Origin: Thermoplasma sp. Kam2015
GTDB lineage: Archaea > Thermoplasmatota > Thermoplasmata > Thermoplasmatales > Thermoplasmataceae
DNA: 41,264 nt
NCBI RefSeq assembly: GCF_003205235.1
Contig: NZ_QJSM01000012.1
Coordinates: forward strand, 1 to 41,264
Reading direction: 5' to 3'
Part shown: positions 1 to 7,918 of the stretch, piece after piece
Numbering within the stretch: the stretch's first letter is position 1
Layout of the letters: every line of letters begins with the position of its first letter
Notes under the pieces: model-generated
Databases searched by the model: none
What the model was told of the DNA's origin: nothing
Seen by the model: only the letters and a program-made list of their open reading frames with translations
Translations under genes and position numbers: made by a program

Positions 1-89
1 ATCCGTAATTCTAATAACTATTTATACAAATACTGTATTATATTATTAACTATGAAGGCAAATGAGGTATTAAATCTGCTACGAATATC

Positions 90-105
90 ATGAAAGACGC
101 TTCAT
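90..105. repeat. short inverted repeat upstream of tnpB
   Basis: Arms ATGAA (90-94) and TTCAT (101-105) enclose a 6-base loop, about 45 bp before the tnpB start. IS200/IS605-type elements end in subterminal hairpins rather than inverted repeats, so this could be the left-end structure. The stem is only 5 bp and no second copy of the element is available for comparison, so the element boundary is not established. The rest of 1-148 is AT-rich and shows no gene. Confidence 0.25.
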
Positions 106-148
106 GTATACGCCTCAACGGGGAAGAAAGGTTCAATGGAGATAGGCT

Positions 149-1393
149 ATGAGGATAATTCTAACTGAACAGATCTTCATCCGTGACAATGGTGTAATAT
201 CCAGAATGTGCCATGTATCAAAGAACCTATATAATCAGGTTAATTATATTCTAAGAAACCAGTTCTTCAATAAGGAAAAATTATCATCATATAAGGATCT
301 TGCAAAACAGTTTTCAAAACCATCAGGTATAGAGGAAAACAACAATTTCCAGAAACTGCCAGCACAGACGGCACAGTGGACAATAAGAAAGGTCAAGGAA
401 TCATGGAATTCGTTCTTCATGGCATTAAAAACATACAAAAAACATCCAGAACTATTCGATGGAATTCCGAAACCACCTAAATACAAGAATAAAGATGGAG
501 AATTTATATTAATATTCACAAACCAGCAGTGTTCTATTGATAATGGAATATTAAAATTCCCAAAGATCATGGATCTGGAGGTGAAGACAAGGTTAGATGA
601 TAATACAGATTTAAGGGAAGTGCGGATTATACCATTGGGCATCGGCTATAATGTGGAGATAGTATATTCTAAAGAGATATCAGACGTATCGGAGTTAAGC
701 CCTAAGAGAATACTGGGCATCGATATTGGTGTGAGGAACATCGTAACCATTGGAAACAACATATCCGAAAAGGGTATTGCTGTCAAGGGCGGTGTTCTGA
801 AATCAATAAACCAGTATTTCAATAAAGAGTTATCAAGATTAAAATCTATCAATGACAGGCAGAGGAAAAACAGAGAGGATACAAAAAGGATAAACAGGCT
901 GTATTTAACAAGGAACAGAAAAATAAAGGATATCATGCATAAACTATCAAAAGCAGTCATAGAATATGCCATGAATAATAAAATCGACACAATTGTAATA
1001 GGCCATAATAATGGATGGAAGCAGGATACCGATATTGGTAAGGAGAACAATCAGAACTTTGTGCAGATACCCTTTAATATGCTCATACAGCAGATTGAAT
1101 ACAAAGCAGAAGAGAAAGGGATCAATGTCATGATACAGGAGGAGAGCTATACAAGCATATGTTCGTTTCTTGATAACGAAAGCATAGAACACCACAACAC
1201 GTACATGGGAAAGAGAATAAAGAGGGGTGTATTCCAGTCTGCAAATGGAACATTAATACATGCTGACCTGCAGGCTTCTTACAATATGATAAAAAAGGCA
1301 GTCCCTGAAGCATTTGACGGGATAGAGGGTATTGGGTTGTACCCACGGAGTTTAAGCATCAAGGAGATGATAACTTCCAAAGGTGGATGTTAA
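149..1393 (+). CDS. tnpB: TnpB-family RNA-guided nuclease / IS605 OrfB protein, variant active site
   Basis: A 414-residue TnpB of an IS200/IS605-type element. TnpB proteins are RNA-guided RuvC nucleases, ancestral to Cas12, that help keep the element in the genome. The RuvC-I aspartate is in GIDIG (D192) and the RuvC-III aspartate in HADLQAS (D373). The usual RuvC-II glutamate is missing: the strand reads TIVIGHNNGWKQ, with G285 where E is expected. A conserved EESYTS (E331/E332) lies about 46 residues further on and could supply the acid. The CxxC...CxxC zinc ribbon has collapsed to a single C338. No tnpA transposase is nearby. The frame is intact with a natural stop, so this is not an obvious pseudogene. 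The start ATG follows a weak purine-rich GGAGATAGG stretch. Confidence 0.93.
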   Translation: MRIILTEQIFIRDNGVISRMCHVSKNLYNQVNYILRNQFFNKEKLSSYKDLAKQFSKPSGIEENNNFQKLPAQTAQWTIRKVKESWNSFFMALKTYKKHPELFDGIPKPPKYKNKDGEFILIFTNQQCSIDNGILKFPKIMDLEVKTRLDDNTDLREVRIIPLGIGYNVEIVYSKEISDVSELSPKRILGIDIGVRNIVTIGNNISEKGIAVKGGVLKSINQYFNKELSRLKSINDRQRKNREDTKRINRLYLTRNRKIKDIMHKLSKAVIEYAMNNKIDTIVIGHNNGWKQDTDIGKENNQNFVQIPFNMLIQQIEYKAEEKGINVMIQEESYTSICSFLDNESIEHHNTYMGKRIKRGVFQSANGTLIHADLQASYNMIKKAVPEAFDGIEGIGLYPRSLSIKEMITSKGGC

Positions 1394-1394
1394 C

Positions 1395-1412
1395 ATGGTT
1401 AACAGAAACCAT
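1395..1412. repeat. hairpin just after tnpB stop, possible right-end/guide-RNA structure
   Basis: ATGGTT (1395-1400) and AACCAT (1407-1412) form a 6-bp stem with a 6-base loop two bases after the tnpB stop codon. In TnpB systems the guide (omega) RNA overlaps the 3' end of tnpB and the right end of the element, so a hairpin here is expected. The exact end of the element cannot be fixed from one copy. The remaining sequence to 1548 shows no gene. Confidence 0.3.
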
Positions 1413-1548
1413 AACCTGATCCTTGCTGGCATAATTCCGTTGACCCCATCACCAAAGCTGTTCATACAAGTCCATTCTTCAGAACGCATGGTTTTTCCTT
1501 CGATTCTGAATCATCTTATCATGGATATGATTTAACATCACAATAAAG

Positions 1549-1557
1549 AAATTTATT
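1549..1557 (+). promoter_or_regulatory. TATA box for the dihydrolipoamide dehydrogenase-like gene
   Basis: AAATTTATT is centred about 25 bp before the ATG at 1578, the spacing expected for an archaeal TATA box feeding a leaderless mRNA. This supports starting the protein at 1578 rather than at the in-frame TTG at 1563. Confidence 0.5.
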
Positions 1558-1577
1558 CCCATTTGCGATATAGTATT

Positions 1578-2930
1578 ATGGAAGAATATGATGTCATAAC
1601 AATCGGAGCCGGAGGTGCCGCATATCCGGCTGCGTTCAGGTTGAAAAGATCAGGATACAGCGTTCTAATGATAGATAAGAAGGGGGTGATGTCAGGAAAC
1701 TGCCTGGCTGAGGGCTGTGTCCCCTCAAAAGCTGTTATAGAGACCGTCCATACAATGACGAAGATGAGGCATTTTGAGAATGTCTACATAGACTACGGAA
1801 AGATTGTGGATCACAAGGATGAAGTTCAGAATATACGTTATAAACAACATGATGAGGAACTGAAGGAAGCTGGATTGACAATAATTAAGGGCACTGCCAG
1901 GCTGATAGACGAAAATACGGTGGAGGTTAAAACAGACACCGGATCGACACGCTACAGGGCCAGATCTATCATAATAGCCTCCGGTTCCGACACGTTCGTG
2001 CCTAAGATACCCGGTTCCGATCTTGCATGGACCAGCGCGGATCTCTATAAGCTAAACGCGAAGATCCGGAAGCTGCCACGCAGCATTGCGATCATAGGCG
2101 GTGGATATATAGGAATGGAAACGGCATCGTTCATGTCTTTGATGGGGGTGAAGGTCACCGTTATAGAGATGCTGGAGAGAGTCTTCAGCAACATGGATAG
2201 ATCAATGGTGGACAAGTTGCTTCCATTGCTGCCTGAGATGAACATAAAGACATCCTCGCCTGTTCAATCTATAGAAAAACACGGCGACGTCTACAGGGTG
2301 AATTTTGGGCAGGCAGATGACATCAAATACGTCGACGTTGATGCCGTGTTGATGGCGGTGGGCAGGGTTCCAGTTTTTCCTGAGGGAATAGAAGATCTCG
2401 GCATAGAGCACGATCGGCATGGCATAAAGGTAAACATGGCAATGCAGACAAACATAAAGAATATATATGCCACCGGAGATGTGAACGGCATAACGCCGCT
2501 CTTCCATGCAGCAAAGCGTCAGTCCTTGGTTGCTGCAAACAACATAATGGCGAACAACGTTCCCACAGACTACTTTGATCCGCTCTCTGTTCCGTTCACA
2601 GTCTATACGATACCGCAGATGGCATACGTTGGTATCCTGCCTTCTCAGGCTGAAAAGATGGGTATAGAATATATGGAGGCAGATTACCAGATTGAGAAGG
2701 ATTCCATGGCGCAGATAAACAACGAGATGTACGGAGAGATCAGGATATTCACCGATAAGAGGATGAAGATAATCGGAGGATATGTCATCGGAAACGATGC
2801 AGGAAACGTGATAAACGAGATAGCGCTTGCCGTTTCAAAGGGCTTGAGCCTGAGAGATCTGGCTGAAATGGCCCATCAGCATCCAATGACCTTCGAAGGA
2901 CTTGATTCGGCCGCAAGGAAACTGTACTGA
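1578..2930 (+). CDS. dihydrolipoamide dehydrogenase-like FAD/NAD disulfide oxidoreductase
   Basis: A 450-residue class-I pyridine nucleotide-disulfide oxidoreductase. It has an N-terminal FAD Rossmann motif (TIGAGGAAYPAA), a redox-active disulfide in CLAEGC (CxxxxC, as in Lpd) followed by VPSK, an NAD-binding motif IIGGGYIG, the FAD-contact motif ATGDVNG, and a C-terminal dimerisation/catalytic HPMTFE equivalent to HPTxxE. The family transfers electrons between NAD(H), FAD and a disulfide substrate such as dihydrolipoamide. No E1, E2 or lipoyl-domain gene lies beside it, so its partner is unknown. Mercuric, glutathione or CoA-disulfide reductase-like activity is possible. Length and motifs are complete. 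The start at 1578 (MEEYDV) is preferred on TATA spacing. Confidence 0.85.
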   Translation: MEEYDVITIGAGGAAYPAAFRLKRSGYSVLMIDKKGVMSGNCLAEGCVPSKAVIETVHTMTKMRHFENVYIDYGKIVDHKDEVQNIRYKQHDEELKEAGLTIIKGTARLIDENTVEVKTDTGSTRYRARSIIIASGSDTFVPKIPGSDLAWTSADLYKLNAKIRKLPRSIAIIGGGYIGMETASFMSLMGVKVTVIEMLERVFSNMDRSMVDKLLPLLPEMNIKTSSPVQSIEKHGDVYRVNFGQADDIKYVDVDAVLMAVGRVPVFPEGIEDLGIEHDRHGIKVNMAMQTNIKNIYATGDVNGITPLFHAAKRQSLVAANNIMANNVPTDYFDPLSVPFTVYTIPQMAYVGILPSQAEKMGIEYMEADYQIEKDSMAQINNEMYGEIRIFTDKRMKIIGGYVIGNDAGNVINEIALAVSKGLSLRDLAEMAHQHPMTFEGLDSAARKLY

Positions 2931-3050
2931 CCATTGCGCGAAAGGATCAACATCAATACGGATCTAAAACAGGCTATGTGCAAGCAAAAATAGCATCTCA
3001 GGCATATAGCTATTCAGATCATCCATAACATTTGATGTATTTATTTGGTA

Positions 3051-3485
3051 TCATTTTTTCTGTTCGATATCCTCCATACGTATGCTGTTTCGGAACAGCG
3101 ATCCTCCAACTAAACCTCCAACTATGGAGAAGAGGGTAAAATCTATGGCTATTCTCCCCACAAGCGGCGATGCTGGCGAATTTATCTGCTGCACCGAATA
3201 GCTGATGAACGAATATATGAAGCTGTTTCCGGTTGAACTCTGGATGGCCTGCATCATGGATGTCGGCATGGCTATAGTCAACGTGATCATTATGAATACA
3301 GTTATGAGCGCTGATATGAGGGCTGCAAGTGCTCCCCTGCCGGATCCCTTAGACGCTATGCCGGCTATCATTCCAGATATGAACCATGAAACTGGGGTAA
3401 CTGTGACCATAGCTATGAGAAAGAGGATGCCTGCTGCCGTTCCAGCGGCGAGACTTCCGGTTCTCGCGAGTAGAGGCATAACCAT
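3051..3485 (-). CDS. small glycine-rich membrane protein, unknown function
   Basis: A 144-residue protein with about four hydrophobic segments. The first three are contiguous in the N-terminal half (GTAAGILFLIAMVTVTPV, SWFISGMIAGIA, AALISALITVFIMITLTIA) and the last is near the C-terminus (IAIDFTLFSIVGGLVGGSLF), followed by a charged tail. Small-xxx-small Gly/Ala patterns suggest tight helix packing. It resembles the many small archaeal four-helix membrane proteins of unassigned function. A TATA-like TATTAAGC at 3501-3508 lies about 26 bp before the third codon (ATG at 3479), so the true start may be 3479. The opposite-strand frame here is a shadow. Confidence 0.65.
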   Translation of the reverse strand: MVMPLLARTGSLAAGTAAGILFLIAMVTVTPVSWFISGMIAGIASKGSGRGALAALISALITVFIMITLTIAMPTSMMQAIQSSTGNSFIYSFISYSVQQINSPASPLVGRIAIDFTLFSIVGGLVGGSLFRNSIRMEDIEQKK

Positions 3486-3577
3486 TTAACGTTTGCCATG
3501 TATTAAGCATTATGGCGATGCATTGAGAAAGAAGAACAATACGTAGAAATATATTTATAACGGTTATATGATGCTGA

Positions 3578-4771
3578 ACAAGGTGCACAGCTACGGACGA
3601 TCGTAACATTTTCTTCATAAGATTCGGTATAGTCGTTGCAACGTTCTTTTCGCTGGCACTGTATGCCGGATCATTCACATTCATACTGAGAGAAGGTGCC
3701 ATACCGGCCTATTACCTCGGTGTGTTTTTTGCAGTTGCGGTTATATTTTATCTGATATTCAACTCGCTCTCCAGAGAATATGTGGAAAAGGCTGGAGATG
3801 CCATAACTGTTCCGCTATCTATATTGATGGTTGCTGTGGCTTTCATACTCGTTTACATCTCCCAGGCTATTCCTATACTATCCATTTCTGTGGTGCTCTT
3901 CGTCATATCGCTGACGATATTTTACAATTCCACAGTGAGAAACAGCGTCTCGGTTAGCGCTAATCAGAGGATATTCATGGGCGGAGCCGGGCTTGGCGGT
4001 TTCATCGGTTTGATAGCATCTGGAGTGTTTCCAGGCCAGATATCAGTTCTTGATTCCTATATGGCGATAATAATGCTGGCTGTAGGCCTGGTATCGGTTT
4101 TCATCTTCTTCAAGAGGCCCACCGGAAAATTCAGGACGGCGGATCTGCTCCATGTATTCATAAGGCCGTTCAACGCCATGGACAGGATAAACACGGTTGA
4201 GAAGAAGCTTCTGCTACTTGCGGTCTCGCTGGACGAGATATTCGTCTGGATATCCATAGGCGCATCTTTCCCGTTCATAATATCTGCAGGCCTTAACTCG
4301 CAAATGTCACGTTCCTCTGTCATGATAGCCGTTGCGGTTGCCATCATCATCGGCGCTCTCTTGATATATCTTTTTGAATCGTCAAACATACCGGCCTTAC
4401 CATTCTTCTATCCTGCGAAGGATCTTGTCCTCGTCGCAGGCCTGCTCCTCATAAGTTTCATGTCTCCGCCCGCGTTTGTTGCAGGCGTCATATTCCTATC
4501 GCTGCTTCCTACAGCATTCATCTGGTCTGGTCGTTTTATAAGCTCGCAGTTTCCAACATCCTTTGATTTCAGGCAGATAACTTCATTTTTCAGGAATCCG
4601 ATAATGGTCATATCGCCGCTCATGGGTTCGATACTTTGGGCCGTAAGCGGAAACCTGCTTTTCCTAGTTGCCATGAGTTTCGCAATACTCGCACTCGTCA
4701 TTGGGATCATAGTAATAACCAATCCCAGGGTATTCAAGGTCAGCGATACATACGAGACAGCGAATAATTGA
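3578..4771 (+). CDS. MFS-like multispanning transporter with disrupted or non-standard 5' end
   Basis: A membrane transporter of about 390 residues with roughly 11-12 hydrophobic segments and a charged central loop, compatible with the major facilitator superfamily. Substrate unknown. The first standard start codon in frame is GTG 3722, which would delete a clear first helix (FGIVVATFFSLALYAGSFTF) encoded from about 3620. The frame is open back to a TGA at 3575-3577 but holds no ATG, GTG or TTG. A promoter-like ATATTTATAA (3550-3559) precedes two ATGs (3568, 3571) in the +1-shifted frame, which read only 12 codons before TAA at 3604. Removing one base between 3571 and 3604 would join them. 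A frameshift (mutation or sequence error), recoding or a rare ATT start at 3608 are the options. The stop precedes the etfB start by 45 bp. Confidence 0.7.
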   Translation, partial: TRCTATDDRNIFFIRFGIVVATFFSLALYAGSFTFILREGAIPAYYLGVFFAVAVIFYLIFNSLSREYVEKAGDAITVPLSILMVAVAFILVYISQAIPILSISVVLFVISLTIFYNSTVRNSVSVSANQRIFMGGAGLGGFIGLIASGVFPGQISVLDSYMAIIMLAVGLVSVFIFFKRPTGKFRTADLLHVFIRPFNAMDRINTVEKKLLLLAVSLDEIFVWISIGASFPFIISAGLNSQMSRSSVMIAVAVAIIIGALLIYLFESSNIPALPFFYPAKDLVLVAGLLLISFMSPPAFVAGVIFLSLLPTAFIWSGRFISSQFPTSFDFRQITSFFRNPIMVISPLMGSILWAVSGNLLFLVAMSFAILALVIGIIVITNPRVFKVSDTYETANN

Positions 4772-4784
4772 GGATGATGGAAAA

Positions 4785-4794
4785 CGTATATACG
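4785..4794 (+). promoter_or_regulatory. TATA box for etfBA
   Basis: CGTATATACG, itself a perfect 10-bp palindrome, is centred 26 bp before the ATG at 4816. It supports a leaderless etfB mRNA starting at MVNVAVLIKQ rather than the upstream TTG at 4768, and places the etf promoter just after the transporter stop. Confidence 0.5.
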
Positions 4795-4815
4795 CTACGG
4801 AATCATATCAGAACG

Positions 4816-5553
4816 ATGGTAAACGTAGCTGTTCTAATTAAACAAATTATAGACATAGACCAGATGAAGACAGACAGCGAGGGAAAACCAATTCTTACAG
4901 GTGTCCCGTACAGACTGGAGAACCTCAGCAAGAACGCTATCGAAGCAGCTGTGAGGATCAAGGAAAAGCACGGCGGTAAGGTAACAGGCATAATCTTTGG
5001 AACGGAGGCTGGCACTTCGGCTATGAAGGAATCATATGCCATGGGTGTCGACGAAGGCATACTCATAACGGGATACAAAGGAAGCAATCCTCAGGTTACG
5101 GCAAAGGCCATTCTCACGTACCTGAAGCAGATCCAGGTTGATATGGTGATATTGGGTGATCAGTCTGCGGATTCCTACACCGGCATGCTCCCTGGCCTGA
5201 TATCTGCCGGTCTTGGGATACCGCTTCTTGGCAATGCAAATAGGATAGATATCGAAGGAAAGGTTGTGCGGATAACCCAGGTTGGCGAGACAGAAAATGT
5301 CGAGATGGAGGCCGAGATGCCGGTGGTAGTTTCGGTAACGCAGGAGATCAATGAGCCACGGCTTCCACCAGTGCTGCAGATAATGGCCGCTGGAAGGAAA
5401 CCGATACGTACAGAAAAGTTTGACGGTTCGTTCAGCAACGTTAGTGTTCTCTCCAATCTCGCTCCTAAGAGTGAGAGAAAGAAAAAAGTGTTCGAAAAGG
5501 TTGACGAGGGTGTTGCCGAGATAGTTAAAGTTCTTAAGGAGGAGGTTAGATGA
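4816..5553 (+). CDS. etfB: electron transfer flavoprotein beta subunit
   Basis: A 245-residue ETF beta (FixA) subunit, partner of the next gene. It starts with the typical VNVAVLIKQI strand, followed by the NAIEAAVRIKE helix, a nucleotide-binding region (VTGIIFGTEAG, DQSADSYTGMLPG) and the conserved VVSVTQEINEPRLP near residue 190. In bacteria and mitochondria ETF is an FAD/AMP heterodimer that takes electrons from acyl-CoA dehydrogenases and passes them to ETF:quinone oxidoreductase. It ends in a four-base ATGA overlap with etfA, indicating translational coupling. The likely electron donor in this window is the acyl-CoA dehydrogenase at 28059, and the acceptor would be the quinone made by the mqn genes at 9221-14092. 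No FixC/FixX-type gene is present here. Confidence 0.92.
   Translation: MVNVAVLIKQIIDIDQMKTDSEGKPILTGVPYRLENLSKNAIEAAVRIKEKHGGKVTGIIFGTEAGTSAMKESYAMGVDEGILITGYKGSNPQVTAKAILTYLKQIQVDMVILGDQSADSYTGMLPGLISAGLGIPLLGNANRIDIEGKVVRITQVGETENVEMEAEMPVVVSVTQEINEPRLPPVLQIMAAGRKPIRTEKFDGSFSNVSVLSNLAPKSERKKKVFEKVDEGVAEIVKVLKEEVR
5536..5545 (+). promoter_or_regulatory. strong ribosome binding site of etfA
   Basis: AAGGAGGAGG, inside the end of etfB and 4 bases before the etfA ATG, is a near-ideal Shine-Dalgarno sequence. It contrasts with the leaderless first genes of operons in this window: internal operon genes tend to carry such sites. Confidence 0.7.
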
Positions 5554-6431
5554 AATTTCTGACTCTTTCGGATGATATAAATTTCCTCAGACAGATAAAT
5601 ACGCTGATCTCAGGAAAGGGAGAGTTCGATTCGATTCTGATAGGCGAAGGCGATCCGAAGGGCCTGGGATCCGGCGTCCTCTTCAGAGTCAAAAAGGATA
5701 CGCCCTTTGACGCTATCTCCGAGGGCATACTGAAAATAAGCAAAAACTACGATTACTTGGTCATAGGTTCCACAGAGATCGGAAGAGAGATCGCCGGATA
5801 TCTTTCATTCAAGACAGGTTTCTACACTGCGACAGAGATATTCTATCTGGATATCAATGGAGAGAAGGTGCACACAAAGCGCTTCTTCTTCGGCGGCAAG
5901 ACGGTCATAGAGGAGGAAAGCGACGCCAGGATAATTACAGTGGCGCCAGGCGTTGTAGAAGCCAGGGATCTCGGTTCCACACCGCAGATGAAGGATCTCG
6001 ATGTGGCGCAGAGCAGGATCAGGATCACGAAATTCACCAGCAAGGCCGGCGGAAGCGTAAGGCTAGAGGATGCCAAGGTAATAGTTTCTGTGGGCAGGGG
6101 TATAGGAAGCAAGGAAAATATAGCCAAGGTGGAGCCGCTTGCCAAGGCCCTGAACGGAGAAATAGCTGGATCTCGCCCTGTTTGCATGGACTATGGCTGG
6201 CTCAGCGAGGACAGACAGGTGGGCCTATCTGGAAAGAAGGTCTCTCCAAAGGTGTACATAGCTCTTGGGATATCAGGTCAGATACAGCATATAGCGGGCA
6301 TGAGAAATTCGAAGACCGTGATAGCCATAAATAAAGATAAGAACGCACCCATCTTTCAGGAGTGCGATTACGGCATTGTAGGGGATATATTCACGGTGGT
6401 TCCAAAAATACTGGAACAGCTGAAGCAGTGA
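5550..6431 (+). CDS. etfA: electron transfer flavoprotein alpha subunit
   Basis: A 293-residue ETF alpha (FixB) subunit. The N-terminal domain is poorly conserved, as usual, with YLVIGSTEIGREIAGYLS matching the pseudo-nucleotide-binding domain. The C-terminal FAD-binding domain is clear: VSVGRGIGSKENI, GSRPVCMDYGW, GLSGKKVSPKVYIALGISGQIQHIAGM and TVIAINKDKNAPIFQECDYG. These are the hallmark ETF-alpha signatures. It is somewhat short compared with the usual 310-330 residues, from a compact N-terminal domain. It forms the FAD-carrying heterodimer with the preceding etfB, is translationally coupled to it and is the last gene of this operon; 107 bp separate it from the next promoter and gene. Confidence 0.93.
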   Translation: MKFLTLSDDINFLRQINTLISGKGEFDSILIGEGDPKGLGSGVLFRVKKDTPFDAISEGILKISKNYDYLVIGSTEIGREIAGYLSFKTGFYTATEIFYLDINGEKVHTKRFFFGGKTVIEEESDARIITVAPGVVEARDLGSTPQMKDLDVAQSRIRITKFTSKAGGSVRLEDAKVIVSVGRGIGSKENIAKVEPLAKALNGEIAGSRPVCMDYGWLSEDRQVGLSGKKVSPKVYIALGISGQIQHIAGMRNSKTVIAINKDKNAPIFQECDYGIVGDIFTVVPKILEQLKQ

Positions 6432-6506
6432 AACATCTTCGGAATGCAAATTTTTTGATCTATTTATTATCCCCCAATTTTTACAGTTCAATTACCTATC
6501 TGCCAA

Positions 6507-6518
6507 AATTTATATAAC
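6507..6518 (+). promoter_or_regulatory. TATA box of the glycosyltransferase gene
   Basis: AATTTATATAAC is centred about 26 bp before the ATG at 6539, an ideal archaeal promoter position for a leaderless transcript. The 6432-6506 stretch between etfA and this box is AT-rich with T-runs and no gene. Confidence 0.55.
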
Positions 6519-6538
6519 GTACATACGATCATCATCAA

Positions 6539-7918
6539 ATGCAAAACCTCAGGCAGGGCGCTTTTGAGATGGGGCTGACCTTCTGGCAGATACCTGTCAT
6601 ACTTGTTTTACTGATACCAGCTGGGTTCACCTTCATATCCGATTCTTCAAGCCCCATAACGTATGCGATCGAGATTCTGTGGATCATGGGCATGCCTATA
6701 ATAGCCATCGCGCTTGCCGGGGCATTCAAGAGCAGAAATGTGAGGCTTTCAGATTTCAGCGGGCATATAGACGAAACCGTGATATTCCAGATAGCCTCAA
6801 TAGCAAGATGGGATGTTGTGAATGCGCTGGAGAGAGTTGTAAATTCCATCCTGTCGTCCGCGCCGCGCAACCTGAGAAGCTGGCTCATAAATATAGTAAT
6901 AGAGGAGAATTCGGAGGCCAGATCCTATCTTGAAAAGAAGTATGCCGGAAACGAACGCATCAGAATAACTGTTGTTCCCAGAGAATACCGTACAAAAAAA
7001 GGCGCACTGGCAAAATCCAGGGCAAATCAGTATGCAATAGAGAATCTCAGGGCGCAGGGGCTCGTTTCCAAGAATATATGGATATACCATCTGGATGATG
7101 ATACCTCAATTGGGCCAGAGAGCGTCGCGGCGGTTGCAGAGCATATCATGAGGTATGGAGACAGATACTATCTGGCCCAGGGCATACTCTCATTTCCGCA
7201 CTTCCTGACGAGAAACTTCATAACGAAGTACGCCGACTCCATGAGGCCCACAGACGATCTGACTAGATTCTATTTCTTCACCAATGTTTTGAAGATGCCA
7301 CTGATAGGCCTGCATGGAGAGAACATGCTGGTGCGTTCAGATATTGAGGAGTCAGTGGGCTGGGATAACGGCAACAGGGCCATAGCGGACGACAGCTTCT
7401 TTGCCCTGAACTTCGCCTACCTATATCCGGGGAGATCTGCATTCATGCCAGCCATAACATATGGATCGTCGCCGGCAACGGTGAGAGACATGCTGAAGCA
7501 GAGGAAGCGCTGGTTCCTTAACGTTTCCAATCTAAGTTTTTACGGCGGAATACCCGTTAAATACAGGGCCTTCATGATATACAGCATCATATTCTGGATG
7601 GGCATGGTGGTGCAGAATATAGTCCCCGTGCTAATGATATTACATATGATGGGCATAATAGACATGGCGGTCATAAACCCAGAGGTGCTTTTCCTGTGGG
7701 CTTTCACGCTCTCCTTCTGGATATGGTTCTACATATCCGGCCTTCGTATCAATAGGGAGGTATCGGGCGTGTACAGGGAGAATATAATCGATTACGCCAT
7801 ACTGGTCTTTCTCTATATATTCGTGATATCGCCGCTGGAGATAATCGGAGGGATCCTTGGCTTCATAGGTTTTCTGCGGAACGAAAGATCATTTGAGGTC
7901 ATATCAAAGCCAATCTGA
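6539..7918 (+). CDS. family-2 membrane glycosyltransferase, Egghead/BRE-3-like
   Basis: A 459-residue processive-type GT2. Two N-terminal helices (residues about 13-33 and 42-62) anchor a cytosolic GT-A domain with the nucleotide-sugar/metal motif HLDDDTS (D186-D188), the acceptor-site acid ADDSFF (about residue 283) and the QRKRW product-binding motif (about 320). Four or so C-terminal helices follow. The layout GENMLVRSDIEE...ADDSFF resembles the eukaryotic Egghead/BRE-3 beta-mannosyltransferases that build glycolipids, so a lipid- or dolichol-linked mannosyl product is a fair guess. Thermoplasma has mannose-rich lipoglycan and glycoproteins. Its 3' end overlaps truD by 15 bp on the opposite strand. 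Donor and acceptor are inference. Confidence 0.82.
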   Translation: MQNLRQGAFEMGLTFWQIPVILVLLIPAGFTFISDSSSPITYAIEILWIMGMPIIAIALAGAFKSRNVRLSDFSGHIDETVIFQIASIARWDVVNALERVVNSILSSAPRNLRSWLINIVIEENSEARSYLEKKYAGNERIRITVVPREYRTKKGALAKSRANQYAIENLRAQGLVSKNIWIYHLDDDTSIGPESVAAVAEHIMRYGDRYYLAQGILSFPHFLTRNFITKYADSMRPTDDLTRFYFFTNVLKMPLIGLHGENMLVRSDIEESVGWDNGNRAIADDSFFALNFAYLYPGRSAFMPAITYGSSPATVRDMLKQRKRWFLNVSNLSFYGGIPVKYRAFMIYSIIFWMGMVVQNIVPVLMILHMMGIIDMAVINPEVLFLWAFTLSFWIWFYISGLRINREVSGVYRENIIDYAILVFLYIFVISPLEIIGGILGFIGFLRNERSFEVISKPI

